Source of the DNA: Furcasterigmium furcatum
Taxonomy: Eukaryota > Ascomycota > Sordariomycetes > Glomerellales > Plectosphaerellaceae
Reading direction: 5' to 3'
Length of the DNA stretch: 64,000 nucleotides
Assembly: GCA_001599815.1 (NCBI GenBank)
Contig: BCIA01000006.1
Span: forward strand, 3,598,961-3,662,960
Part shown: positions 53,016 through 63,800 of the stretch, in pieces
Layout: every line of letters begins with the position of its first letter
How positions within the stretch are numbered: the first letter of the stretch is position 1
Position numbers and translations under genes: made by a program
The notes under the pieces: model-generated
What the model saw: the letters and a program-made list of their open reading frames with translations, nothing else
What the model was told of the DNA's origin: nothing
Databases searched by the model: none

Positions 53016-54206
53016 ATGGACGCGCTGAGAAACATATCTCTGAATGTGCCGGATTGGCTCAAGCGTCTCGACGACCTAGGGAAGGAGATCGACAGGCGGC
53101 AAGTCGAGCTGGCTGCTCTCGGCGGCAGTTCCACGCCTTCCGTCAAGAACAGAGGCTCGACCGAATCCTTGAAGCTCAAGGACGTTGCCGACGCAGACCG
53201 GCCCCGTAACTCGCGGCAATGTACGCCAACACCACCCGATAACAAGAACGAGCAACCAGGCAGCCCAGGTAGCGCTGCGACGCCCACCGCAATCCAGCGA
53301 AGCACCCAACAAGCTATTGCCCTGGCCCAAGCACGAGCCCGCGCCCAGGTCAAGAAGCGCAACCGCACCGGGTCCATGATGTCCTCCCCAGACGACGGCC
53401 CGCCAAAGTATCGTTCCCGAAGCATGATCATCGTCTACTACGACAGCTACGTGCAAAGCTTCTTCGAGGAGCTTGTCAAGTTCGTGTCTGCCAGCCGCAA
53501 CTTGATGCGCAAAGCCAAGATGGCCGCAAAGGTGGCCCAGATCCGCCGCCTTGCCGAAATGGAGGCACCGGATGATGACGACGACGCGTCTGGCGAGCTC
53601 AAGGCTGGCGGAGACGACGATCACTTGCCCTCTCTCCGTTACATGAGCACGAGACGGATGGGCGCCGGTGGCCCGCGGTTCACCCGAGGAGGAAAGCCTG
53701 GTCTTCTCGGCGAGCAAGAAAAGGACCCGTATGAAGAGCTCGACAAGGGCCTGGAGTTTGTGCAGTCCACATGCGAGCACGCCGCCCACCAATTCCTTCG
53801 GGACGGCGACTGCACGGAAGAAGTCCGAAGAGTCAAGAAAAGACTGGCCGAGACCCAGGTGCTCGCCGAGAAGGAGATGGAACGGGTCAAGCGCGAGGAG
53901 CCCGAGCTTCTCAAAGAGTCTCTTGAAGTAGGCAGGCCGCGGACGCACCGTCCAGCCAGCATGCGGCGGGAGCTGACTCCGTCCAAGGACAAGGTCGGCT
54001 CGCCCCTCATGCCGGCCGAGACCAAGCTTGAGGCAGACGACAACCTTGTGCCCGAGAAGAAGGCACCCCCGCCATTGGATCCCGGCAATGCCATTATCGT
54101 GGCCGATGACGGCCCCATCGAGGCTGACGACGGGTCTGGTGATGACATGGAGGTGGTGATGCCCAAGCTCCAGTTCCGATCAACGAGGGCCATGCGCAGG
54201 CCGTAG
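53016..54206 (+). CDS. Conserved-looking fungal protein of unknown function
   Basis: An intronless 396-residue frame that I recognise only as a Pezizomycotina-type hypothetical protein. The N-terminus MDALRNISLNVPDWLKRLDDL is a likely amphipathic helix. A basic, Gln/Ala-rich helix (IALAQARARAQVKKRNR) follows, then a Tyr-rich ordered core SMIIVYYDSYVQSFFEELVKFVSASRNLMRKAKMAAKVAQIRRLAE, partly quoted here by landmarks only: IIVYYDSYVQSFFEEL and LMRKAKMAAKVAQIRR. An acidic run (DDDDDASGEL), another helix (LEFVQSTCEHAAHQFLRDG), coiled-coil-like KKRLAETQVLAEKEMERVKR and a disordered acidic C-terminus ending FRSTRAMRRP complete it. No signal peptide, membrane segment or enzymatic motif. The start follows a very long leader. 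It could be a scaffold or cytoskeleton-associated protein, but no role is claimed. Confidence 0.75.
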   Translation: MDALRNISLNVPDWLKRLDDLGKEIDRRQVELAALGGSSTPSVKNRGSTESLKLKDVADADRPRNSRQCTPTPPDNKNEQPGSPGSAATPTAIQRSTQQAIALAQARARAQVKKRNRTGSMMSSPDDGPPKYRSRSMIIVYYDSYVQSFFEELVKFVSASRNLMRKAKMAAKVAQIRRLAEMEAPDDDDDASGELKAGGDDDHLPSLRYMSTRRMGAGGPRFTRGGKPGLLGEQEKDPYEELDKGLEFVQSTCEHAAHQFLRDGDCTEEVRRVKKRLAETQVLAEKEMERVKREEPELLKESLEVGRPRTHRPASMRRELTPSKDKVGSPLMPAETKLEADDNLVPEKKAPPPLDPGNAIIVADDGPIEADDGSGDDMEVVMPKLQFRSTRAMRRP

Positions 54207-54975
54207 GGCACGATGCTGAGCGGCCGATACTGCCAATATCTTGGCATAATATGAGAAATGCAGCGAAGGGTGAAATATTGTTGCCATCTCTTTTACCCAG
54301 GGTTGGGGCGTTCGTTGACGACGACCTGGTATCTCACACAGCATAGCGCCTGCTTCATACATGAACGATCGCTCACATTGCATCATTGGGGGAAATACAC
54401 TTGGAAAATATGACGACAAAATTGGCCTTGGGCCGAGGATGCTCACTCATTTTGAGCAGAAGGGGGATCTGATTTCGATATGGAGCAGGCAAAGGAGGGC
54501 TGGACCACTGAGTAGTCCTAAGGTGTCTTGTCATTTACATGGCCCATGTGGCGAACTGTTGCCTCAAAGTAGAGCACACGGCACATGGAAACAAACAAAC
54601 ATATTTCTTCCGTTATCCCAGCAGAAACTCGGCCAGTAACTGATTGTCTGAGACATGGAACGTGAAGGGGAGGGGAGGGGGGGAGGTCAAGATCGGACGT
54701 ACCCCTGGCAGCCACCAGCTCAAGATTTACAGTGCTCCCGCACAGTGTCCACCACCACAAACGGCTTGTCTGTTCGTTGCCCCACCGCGGGGTAGGTACT
54801 AACCGCGGGGCAGACTTGTCGGCGAGCCAAAAGGGAATTGCACCACTAGCAAATTGAAACTCGACACCGCGTGTTGACTGGGAGCAGTCTCTCTGTATCA
54901 ACCTGCGTCCTGACGGCAGAGGGCATCATTCTGTTCCAATTGATGCTACAAGGGGCCCTGCATTCCCAAAACACC
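54207..54975. other. Intergenic, no gene seen
   Basis: The spacer holds the 3' flank of the hypothetical gene and the DCS1 promoter. A G-rich run (GGGGAGGGGAGGGGGGGAGG) at about 54667-54687 could form a G-quadruplex on the plus strand. Nothing else was recognised. Confidence 0.45.
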
Positions 54976-56060
54976 ATGGCTGACGTCAAGGCCAACGCTG
55001 AGGCGCTGGTGCCCAAGTTCAAGCTCGACCGCCTTCTGAATCAAGGTGCGTAGCAAGCCTTAACTCCTTGGACGCCATCATGTGCCTGGACTGCGCGCGA
55101 TACTAACATCAGGCAGACCAGGCCGGCCGCCGCACCTCCCTCCTCGGCACAGTCGATGCCCAGCCTGCCCTCCTCATCCTCGAGCGCGCCCCCTTCCCGG
55201 CCTCCGAGAGCTACCTCGGCGCCGCCCCTTCCTCCCTCGCGGCCCTCAAGAACCTCGGCGCAAACGACATCTACCACTGGTACATGGCCCGCAGCGGCGC
55301 CGTCCCGCCCGCAGCCGCCGCCGCCGCAGAGGGCGAGTTCTTCCCCGACCTCAAGATCAACCTCATCTGCCCCTGCACTGAATCCCACATCAAGAAGTAC
55401 AGCAAGCAGGCCGTCCGCCTCGTGCGCGAGACGCCCGAGATCTACGCCGCGCAGATCCGGCCGTACATGCAGCGCAAGCGCGACGAGGGCCGGCTGAACT
55501 GGGTCTACAACATCATCGAGGGCCGAACGGAGGTCGAGGATGTCATCTTTCGCACGGAGCTGGGCACCGCCGGCGACGAGGGCTTCCTCCTCCTCCCGGA
55601 CCTCAACTGGGACCGCACGACCATCGACGCGCTGCACCTCCTCGCCCTCGTCGAGCGCCGCGACATCTGGTCCCTCCGCGACCTGCGCAGGAAGCACATC
55701 CCCTGGCTCGAGCACATGCGCGCGCGCCTCGTGGCCGCGACGACGGAGAAGTACCCCTCCCTGGAGCCCGACCAGCTCAAGCTCTACGTGCACTACCAGC
55801 CGACGTACTACCACTTCCACATACACATCGTTCACGTGCAGCTCGAGGCGGGCGCGACACAGGCGACGGGCAAGGCCGTTGGGCTGGAGAGCATCATGGA
55901 GACGTTGCGGGCGATGGACCCTGCGGACGAGGACGCCGGCATGGACAAATTGGCATTGAGCTACACGCTGGGCGAGGCGAGCGAGCTGTGGAACGAGGTT
56001 TTCGGGCCCCTCAAGGCTGCTGCTGCCGTCCCCGCTGGTACCGCTTCTCAATCTCAATAA
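54976..56060 (+). CDS. DCS1: Scavenger mRNA decapping enzyme (DcpS/Dcs1)
   Basis: DcpS hydrolyses the m7GpppN caps left after 3'-5' mRNA decay. Exons 54976-55045 and 55117-56060 (intron GTGCGT...GGCAG) give 337 residues. The N-terminal swapped domain contains LVPKFKLDRLLNQ and TSLLGTVDAQPALLILERAPF. The C-terminal HIT domain carries the substrate-binding NWVYNIIEG, DLNWDRTTIDALHLLALVERRDIWSLRDL and the catalytic HIT triad in YYHFHIHIVH (His at about residues 256, 258 and 260). Length and architecture fit the family. The tail AAAAVPAGTASQSQ is low-complexity and overlaps, on the other strand, the last 50 nt of the GILT-family gene. The start is a Met in frame after an alternative upstream Met at 54871 that would add a hydrophobic stretch not typical of DcpS. 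Confidence 0.92.
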
Positions 56061-56946
56061 CCAGGTCATTGACCCCCGGCCCATGGGGACAGTCAACCCA
56101 TTCTCCGCCGTCGCGGATGCAGTATACCTCCTCGTCGAGACGGACCGTACAGCTGAGCGTGACGCCGGCCTGGATGGGGGAGAGATGTTAGCGCACATGC
56201 ATATTTATATACCCCGATCTCAAAAGTGGCTGGTCCCTTACGTCTGCCGTGCGCCGGACGCTGTCCCGCAGCATCCCGACGCCGTATGCGCCGTCCTCCT
56301 TGGCCGCGCAGTCGTTGATCGCCTGGATATCGATGGCGTGCTCGAGGGCGCAGTCTTCGATGAGGGTCCGCTCGGGGATTTCCCTATATTGTCGGGTGAT
56401 GCACATCGTGAAGCCGAGGTTGATCTTGGGGTCGGGGTAGAGCTTCGCGGCGCAGAGCTCGATGATGTTGCCCATACCTGTGACGTAGAGGTTAGCCATG
56501 GGGCGCGTCACAAGATGCTGGTCCAGAGGGTTACTCGCATTCAGATGGGCCGTGGCGGCAGTCGACACCGTCGTTCTCTGTCGGTGTGCCAACAAAGGAC
56601 AGCGTCCAGTTGACCTTATCGTGCGAGCGCATCATGACGGGCAGGATCATGTCCCGCAAGCAGTCCTACGGTCCCGTCAGCACCCTCATTCTACACATTA
56701 TCGCGCGTCTTCGCTGACCCTTGCATCGGGGCATTTGCTCATAATGTGCGCCTCCAGGGGAACCAGCTTGGCGACATCCTGAGTCGATGCCTTGCCGCCC
56801 TCCGTGAACGAGTCTAGCACCGACTGGGGCGTCGTGTTCGTCTGCCAAACGGTATAGCCTAAGAAGCCGGTAAGGAGAAGCAGCAGGATGAAGCGACTCC
56901 GTCGGCTGTGCCTCGTGGGCATGTATGTCGGTCGCTTCTCGTCCAT
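56011..56946 (-). CDS. GILT-family thiol reductase, membrane-anchored
   Basis: GILT (gamma-interferon-inducible lysosomal thiol reductase) family proteins reduce disulfides in acidic compartments. Exons 56719-56946, 56539-56665, 56242-56477 and 56011-56169 join to 249 residues. A single N-terminal membrane segment (FILLLLLTGFLGYTVW, residues 20-35) suggests a type II anchor. The domain has LVPLEAHIMSKCPDARDCL, where the active-site region bears Cys spaced by five residues instead of CxxC, then KVNWTLSFVGTP, CRHGPSECMGNIIELCAAK (the family's CxHGxxEC-type motif), FTMCITRQYR, ALEHAIDIQAINDCA and VDCPHGP near the end. Intron 2 is non-canonical: GC donor GCGAGT with a CACAG acceptor; only this junction gives the ECMGN continuity. 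Introns 1 and 3 are GT-AG. The last 50 nt overlap DCS1 coding on the other strand. Confidence 0.85.
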
Positions 56947-58441
56947 GGCTCTGATGTCGTCACTCGTTGCTCCGAGTCGGCTACGGTCGGTCGGCAGGTC
57001 GGTGCTCTCGTCGCTGATTTTCGCCTACCGAGAACCAGTCGTGTACATGTCGAGCTGCGAGGAAGCGCTAAAATGGATACTGCTCGGTCCAGGAAGCGAG
57101 GTGAGGTCGGAAGGATGCTGGGAGCAAGCGATATGTTTGACGCCTTCTTGTGGCGATGTTTCACCGTTGTGCATAATAACTGAGGTGCCCGCAACACAAA
57201 GGGGGGTCTTTAGGAGTACAAAATTGAACCCATGAGGAACCGGGGTCCAAAAGACGCCATCTTCGAGGTGCTCTCGAAGAGGTATAATTCGATCTGGACG
57301 ACGAGTAAATCTCTCATGAAAGTCCTTTTAGAACTCATGAAGCCAGAGTCTATCTTTCGAGTCGATTCACGTTTCCGCATGGTTCCCCATCATGGCTCCC
57401 GACGACGACGAAATCTCTATGCCGGCTTGGTTAAGACTGCCAGAAAGAGGGAGGCAAAGAGCCTAGGAGCCAGAGACTAGCAGATCGTGTGCCTCTAGAC
57501 TACCTACTCTGCGCTTCAAATTTCCTTGGAAGAGAGCCGATGCGATAGAACTACCGTTCGTGGTTCGGTGTATCTGAGTTGAGATGTTGTTCGTTCGTTC
57601 GTTCGGATGGGGCACGACGCGCTGGTAGGACTTGTGACTGATCAGGTATGTAGCTTGCGAAGGCTTCCGGCTAGTATTGTAACTGTAATTTTCATGGATA
57701 TGAAACACAAATAATACTCGCACCTGGTATTATCATCGAGACGGGAGTCGTGATGATGTCCCATCGTCGAGAGCTTACTTCAACACGTGATCGTGCACGA
57801 TGCAGACTGAACCCCCTCCGTTTTCAGCTGAGGGTACTTGCCATTTGTATGATGGACGCTGGGCTTTTCAAGTCACTCCTCGGCTTCACGACCCCTCCCC
57901 ACAAGCGGGGGTCGCAGCTCCCCGATCTCCGGCCGCGTGGGTGGTGACTTCCGTTGCCCGCAGCTCACCGCAGTGACAGTGCCGTGCAAGGAGTGGAAAC
58001 GAGGAAGTCGCGACCCTGAGCCGAGTCTCAACCCCAAATCCTACGTTCCATCCACCCATCCCTACCTACTTACTACATCACCTCCAATCACTGTCCGCTC
58101 AACTTGATTGTGTCTTTGACGAGGGGGTGTGGAACCCGAGTGATACAACCAACCTCTGCCAACAACATACACCATCGTGTTTGTGCCTCAGCTCCCGACG
58201 ATTGCCCTCCGAATCACTCTCGCCATGCCCTCACTGCGCTTCCTCACATCCGTATAAGAGTGAGCCCTCTGGCGGACTTCTTCTCGCGGATCGACATGTC
58301 ACATCTCAACGCAGAACCGTACGCGCCTTGGACAAATCAGCAAGGAGTTCGGAAATACCCAACGCATCAGATCGACAAACCTCAAACCCATCTCTGCCGC
58401 TCAACGGACCATAGCTCTGGTTGCGTTGAGCCACCCTCACC
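56947..58441. other. Intergenic with a TTCG microsatellite
   Basis: Promoter regions of the GILT-family gene (left) and hexokinase-like gene (right). A perfect (TTCG)4 lies at 57590-57605. The right 400 bp are C/T-rich leader. No gene was recognised. Confidence 0.45.
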
Positions 58442-60148
58442 ATGACTTCACACGACCGCTGGATGCAGGACTTCCTGTTGGAGCCCTTGCAGACACAGCC
58501 AGACACCGTACACCTCCTCTCCCAGCGCTTTCACTTCGTCTTCCGTCACCTGGCTGCAGAGGCCCCGGATCAGTTTCTCCCCACACCGATTTCTGAGTCT
58601 ATCCTCAGACCTATAAGCAAGACTGGCAGCGGCAGGTGAGTTGGCCAAGCTGGGCCTCAGTCTTCAAACCCATAGCCTCCTATCGGCGGAGAATGACTTG
58701 GCTGACAACTTTCAAGGCACCTCGCCATTGATATGTAAGTTTGCCTTGCCTAATCCCTACCAGTCCCTATGAAAGCTGACTCTCCCAGTGGCGGGACCAA
58801 TCTTCGGGTGGGCTTCATCGAATTGGCAGGAGAGAATGTCTCGCCCAACGCCCATGACACTGCAAACTCAGCGCACCCGACGCTGAAGATTCTCAAGGAG
58901 CAGAAGTGGCCCATAGCCGAGCACTCCAAAAATGGCGATCGGGCGAGCCTCTTCAACTGGGTTGGTGAATGCATTGCCGTCGTACTTACCGAGGCGGTGA
59001 CGGACTGGAAGCTATCCCCTGACGTACCTATCCCACTCGGCATCACTTTCAGCTTTCCGATGGTCCAGGACTGCCTTGGCGAGGCAAGAGTCATGGCTAT
59101 GGGCAAGGGCTTCGTGAATGATGGCGAAGTCGAGCTCGCCTCCCTCTTGCGCGCGGGCTACGACAAGGCCCGTGGCACTCTCCCTCCCATCAAGATTGTT
59201 GCTATCGCCAACGATTCCGTGTCAACACTGGTCTCCTTCATCTACGCTTACGGCGAAACTTCGATCAAGAAGGGCTGCATGGGCCTCATCGTCGGCACCG
59301 GTTGCAACGCCACGATCCCCCTTGAGCTTCAGCTATTGCACGAGAACAAGCGCCCGCGAACCGTCAGCCTGCTCCCCGGCGAGTCGATCGACGACGTTCG
59401 CATCGCAGTCAACACCGAATGGAGCATCAACGGCTCCGCGCCTCCTCTCCGCGAGCTCGGCCTCGTGACCAAGTGGGACGAGATTCTCGACGGCAACGGC
59501 GAGAAGCCTGGCTTCCAACCCCTCGAGTACATGACCGCTGGCCGCTATCTTGGCGAACTTGCCCGTCTCATCTTCACAGACTATCTGGAGAACGGTCTCG
59601 GCCTCAGCCCGGACGAGTTCCCAACTCCCCTCCGTCAGCGGTTCGGCCTCGATCCCACCTTTCTAAGCCACTTCAAACCTCTCGACCCTCGCAGCCTCCT
59701 GGGTCGGCTGAAAGACGAGCTGCCCCCAGGGCCAAACAGCACACTCAAATGGACTCCCGAGGCCGCCATGGCACTTTACCACATCTGCAAGTCCATCCAG
59801 GTCCGTGCAGCTGGCATTGTCTCCGCTGGCATCATTGCTCTTCTCAAGCTGGGCGGCGACTTTCCCACAGACGTGACCCCTGAATGGCATCCTAGCGAGC
59901 CTGATGCCCCCGCCCCCAACGGTACGCGCGCCGTTAAGACCCTCGGCGTCGGCTACACAGGCGGCTGCATCGCTCACTTCCAGGACTACCTCTCCGACAC
60001 GCAGAACTTCCTCGACGAGCTCGTCAGGCGTGAGCTCGGCCCCAATGCGCCGGTGAGGGTCGAACTGACGCCATGTCATGATGGGGGGATTCTAGGCGCG
60101 GGCATCCTCGCTGCTGCTGCCGAGGCGAGTCAGGACAGGCAGACATAG
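58442..60148 (+). CDS. Atypical hexokinase / N-acetylglucosamine kinase-like protein
   Basis: Exons 58442-58635, 58717-58734 (18 nt) and 58789-60148 join to 523 residues of the hexokinase fold. Visible: phosphate-1 loop LAIDIGGTNLRVGF (about residues 67-80), sugar-binding/small-domain block PLGITFSFPMVQDCLG (about 154-168), connect-1 VAIANDSVSTL with the catalytic Asp at about 213, phosphate-2 loop GLIVGTGCNATI (about 237-248) and a C-terminal VELTPCHDGGILGAGILAAA. The canonical hexokinase block FSFPxxQ...LxxWTKGF is altered here to ...VMAMGKGF, without the Trp. The sequence is nearer to fungal GlcNAc kinases and atypical hexokinases (such as HxkC/XprF-type) than to glucokinase. Substrate is not certain. 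Each junction keeps frame: the 18-nt exon encodes only HLAID plus two split codons. Confidence 0.85.
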
Positions 60149-60872
60149 CGCTGCAGAGGTTGACAGGGCACGGCCTGAGTGCTGCGTATTTCCCAGCGTT
60201 GGTTCCTAGCATCGGTAGCGCCATGCAGCTGGATAGACATTACAATCGACGCGGTTTGAGCAGCGGACACGCGCGAATGAATTCTGTGGAAAGCTCATCT
60301 CAACATTGCAGACATGTATATGTACATATTCAAACGTGATCGGCGTGGCCCGTGTCCTCGTCATATCCGGTCCCGTCCTGTCCCAGTCCTTTCCCTTCCC
60401 GTTGCTCTCGCCAGCGAACACAAAACAGCAGCAGGGGTATATCGTTGTTCCAGTCGTCCAGTCCCCTTCAGATGAATAAGCGGCGCAAAGCGCGCCGCCC
60501 CTCACACGGCATACCCGTCAGTATCGTCGTCTTCCGAACCGCCGATGGCCAGCTCGACGGGCATTACAAAGTCCAAAGCCCAAGCCCCCTCAGAAAGTTG
60601 CCCCATATAAAGTCCCCATGTTTCCCCATCCAGTTTTTGTTGCCTTGCCAGGCCCTGTTCTTTGGTGTAGCGATTCATGATAAAAGAGAGAGCGGCAGGC
60701 TCTCGTGGGATCTGTGCCATCTCGGAGCCGAGGTGGCTCGCACCAATGTCTTGGTTCTTTTGTGGTATCCAGAAGCGACCGCTCTAGAGAGGTTCGATTG
60801 AAAGAATGAAACGCCGAAATAATACGAGGTTGACGCAAGGGATTATGCAATCAACTTGCGGAAGCGTTGCGA
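60149..60872. other. Convergent 3' flanks of the hexokinase-like gene and XLR1
   Basis: Both genes end toward this 724-bp spacer. No gene or clear terminator was recognised; short open frames lack coding character. Confidence 0.5.
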
Positions 60873-63800
60873 TTACAGGGCAAGCCCCGTGCCATCGCCA
60901 GTCCACCGGTACAGAGCCAGCAGCTCCCGGCGGCGTTGGTGCTGCTCCCCGAGGTCCTCAGGCACACGGCCACGTACCTGGGCGAGAGCGCTGCGCATGA
61001 CCTTGCTAAAATTGCGCTGTAGAAGATAATTGTCAGCATAAGCTTTGACTACGTATCGAGATTTGAACATACCTGGTACTCCGTGTTCAGTGTCACCACA
61101 CATGCTTCGTGGGCCCTCACGATAGTCTCGCAAGCTTTGACTACCTCAGCTGAGGCCTCGAGTTGCAGCTTGTCCGCGATGAGCAGAAGCAGGAAGGACC
61201 CCTGAAGAAGGTAGATGCCAAAGAAGAAAGGCATAAACTCCAGGCCAGGATCATACTCGAGAATGCTGTTGATAGCCTTTGCTGCACTCACGGCATGATC
61301 TGTGGCGGTGAGGAAGCCTTGGCTCGAGATCCAGAGGTCGTTGTCATCCAGCAGGTTTATCGGGTCCCATTTGCCGGAAAGCAAGATATGCAGGACGTGC
61401 ATTACATGTGTTCCGTAGGCCATGACAATCTTCGTCTGAATGTCAGATTCGGTCATGCGGTTCGAGCCGTTGGTGTGGACAGAGTGGACCGAAGGAGTGC
61501 CAATGTCCACGGCGTGGTGTTCTGAGCTGTCTTGGGGAGAAGAGTGTTGTTGATCGCCCTTCATGGCTGTGTCGCCATCAGCCAGCAACCTGCGCAGATG
61601 CCGTTGCTCGAATCGGCGAAGGCTTTGTTCATAAGCCTCGAGGTGACGGGTGATCTCGGTGGCTTGATCATCCCATTCCTGGGCAGATCGGAAACCAATA
61701 CCAAAGCGAGGATGGTTCCTTGCGTGGTGTAGATCGACTATCTCGCCTAGGATCGCCATGAGGGGGAGGAAGTAGCCAAAGATGCTGTGGCCAGTACACT
61801 CGAAGTGAGGGCCTCGAACACGATGAGGGGGGACCTGCTGCTCGTCGGGTGCCAGGCTCGGATCCGTCGCCCCATAGCCGTAGAAGTCCCCGTTTTGCCA
61901 TGCCATATCATCCATGGGCTGATACAAGCCAGAGCACTCCAGGTCGAGTAAGAATAGTGGCCGGTTGTAGCAGAGGGCCAAGTGGCGATCAACGATGTAC
62001 GTTAACCACCAGATACGGCGACGTTCCTCACGTTCTTCCTCTGTAATGACAGGTGTGCTAGTTCCACCATTGCGCATGACGCCGCCAACCTCTGCTTGTT
62101 CGGTGTTCAATGGAACAGGTGAGGGGGGGAGCTCGCGACCCAGCTTGAGCTCGCGAGCTAGTGACCAAGCAGCATTCCACCATCGCAGGCTCGCGCCCTT
62201 GTACTCGCTGGCCGAGACGACAGTGGCCAGATGAATGTAGGTGATCACATCATCAAGCTTGCCAGCGGCACCAAAGGCACCGGATTCGCCGCTGAGGGCG
62301 TCCAGGCTCATAGAACCTGGCAAAGCAACGCCCAGACCGCCGAGAGCCACGCCGTCGTAGATTGGGCTTGTAACAGGAGATCCTTCTCCTGATGGCGTGT
62401 GAATCAAGGGTTTCAGAAGACTGACGGTGAGCTCGAGCAGCTTCTGGCAGATCTTCTGACGTGCGGATGGGACGCTCGTGAGGAAAGGAGCGTCGCTTGT
62501 CTGCGCAGCCACCCAAAGCATGCTCGCCAGGAGAGCAGGCTGACATGACCGAGGCTTGGTCGGATGAAGGAAAGACTTTTTTCGGAAGACGTAGCCCAGG
62601 ACATATGGTGACATTGGGTGCATCTTTGCCGAAGACGACGAAGCGAAATAAAGATCAATCAAGTCGCAAGCCAAGGAAACCGGTACTGTATTTCCCAGGT
62701 GTGGCAGAAGAGGTTCGAGGACTGGGTACCGTAGCTGCTGATTGGCGTGAGTGTAGTTGTGCTGCGGTAGTGGTGGAGGATACTGAGCAGTCGGCGAAGG
62801 CATGCCCATCCAACCCGGCGATGCCGCTTCGCCGGCCATGGCGTAGGTGCCCATGGAGCTTGAGTTGTCCATACGGAACTGTGGATTTCCAGAGTAGGCA
62901 GTCGGGCTTTGGCCTTGCATCGGGTATGGCAAGTCTGGGTAGCTCGAGCCGTATGGGGCATGTGGCGGCGGATTCATCATGTGTGCGGCCATGCCTTGTC
63001 GGTCGTAGCCGGCATGTACGCTGCCATAGCCGTTGAGGTCCAGCGATCCAGACCTTTCAAGGTGATCCCTTTCCATGCCCGGGTGGCCTACAATAGGTGG
63101 CTGAGGGCCGTCCATCTCGTCGATGGGCTCCAACTGGCTGGTTTGCGGGCCATGCTGCAAGGTTTCGTCGGTTGAGTCATCCGACACCTTGTCGCTCCTG
63201 CTGCTCTGAGCTGGAGGATTAGGCTGTGAAGGAGTTGAGACTTTGGAGTCGGACTGGGTGTCGGAGGACTTTGCGGATTCGGCGGCTTCCGGCTTCCCGC
63301 CTTGAGTAGCTGCTGCTTGGGCAGCTTGTTGCGCGAGATCCTTTCTGGAAGCTTTCCCTCGCTTCTTTCTCTCCCGAACATACTCGCAACTGAGTCCAAA
63401 TTCTGTTGCAAGCAGGTCAGAATTGCTCTGTCATGGTGAAAACTCCCAGGCTAGGCTTACCAATGCAGTGTGCGCAAGGATGCTGGCCGTCACATTTGGT
63501 CCTCAACTGGTTGCATTGGTCACAGGCACGACTGATCCTCCTTCTGATGGGCCCCGAAGCGGCGGAAGACCGAGTGCCCGGGCCATAAGGATGCTGCCTG
63601 TGCTTTGGCTGTTGAGGGCCGGCGCGAGCCAGATGAGGGTCGTGGACACCGACATGCTGCTGAAGCTGCTGGATCCCATACCCTTGGGACAGCTCATTCA
63701 AACCGCCAGGATGACCATTGGGAACATGCGCATTGGAAAAGAGCGTGTTGGAGGGGATGCTCGCGTACGGGGAGAATCGGTGCAGCGGGTTGGACAACAT
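60873..63800 (-). CDS. xlr-1: Xylanolytic transcriptional activator XLR-1/XlnR
   Basis: XlnR/XLR-1/Xyr1 activates xylanase, xylosidase and other hemicellulase genes in the nucleus in response to xylan degradation products. Exons 63461-63800, 61073-63402 and 60873-61016 join to 937 residues (introns GTAAGC...ACAG and GTATGT...ACAG). The zinc cluster [22 protein letters not shown] (Cys at residues 93, 96, 103, 109, 112) is completed by Cys 119 ([16 protein letters not shown]) after intron 1. The linker [15 protein letters not shown] is diagnostic. The fungal-specific domain (middle homology) spans about 230-600, with [29 protein letters not shown], and [20 protein letters not shown], here quoted by landmarks: [15 protein letters not shown] and [14 protein letters not shown]. 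The C-terminus [11 protein letters not shown] is typical. It is transcribed leftward with only 200 bp of upstream sequence in the window. Confidence 0.94.

Noticed and set aside
53076..53948. 290-codon minus-strand open frame over the gene at 53016
   Set aside because: His/Leu/Val-rich antisense shadow without motifs or promoter.
55041..56198. 385-codon minus-strand open frame over DCS1
   Set aside because: It is in a different frame from the GILT-family last exon, has repetitive Glu/Val/Gly composition, and is explained by codon bias of DCS1.
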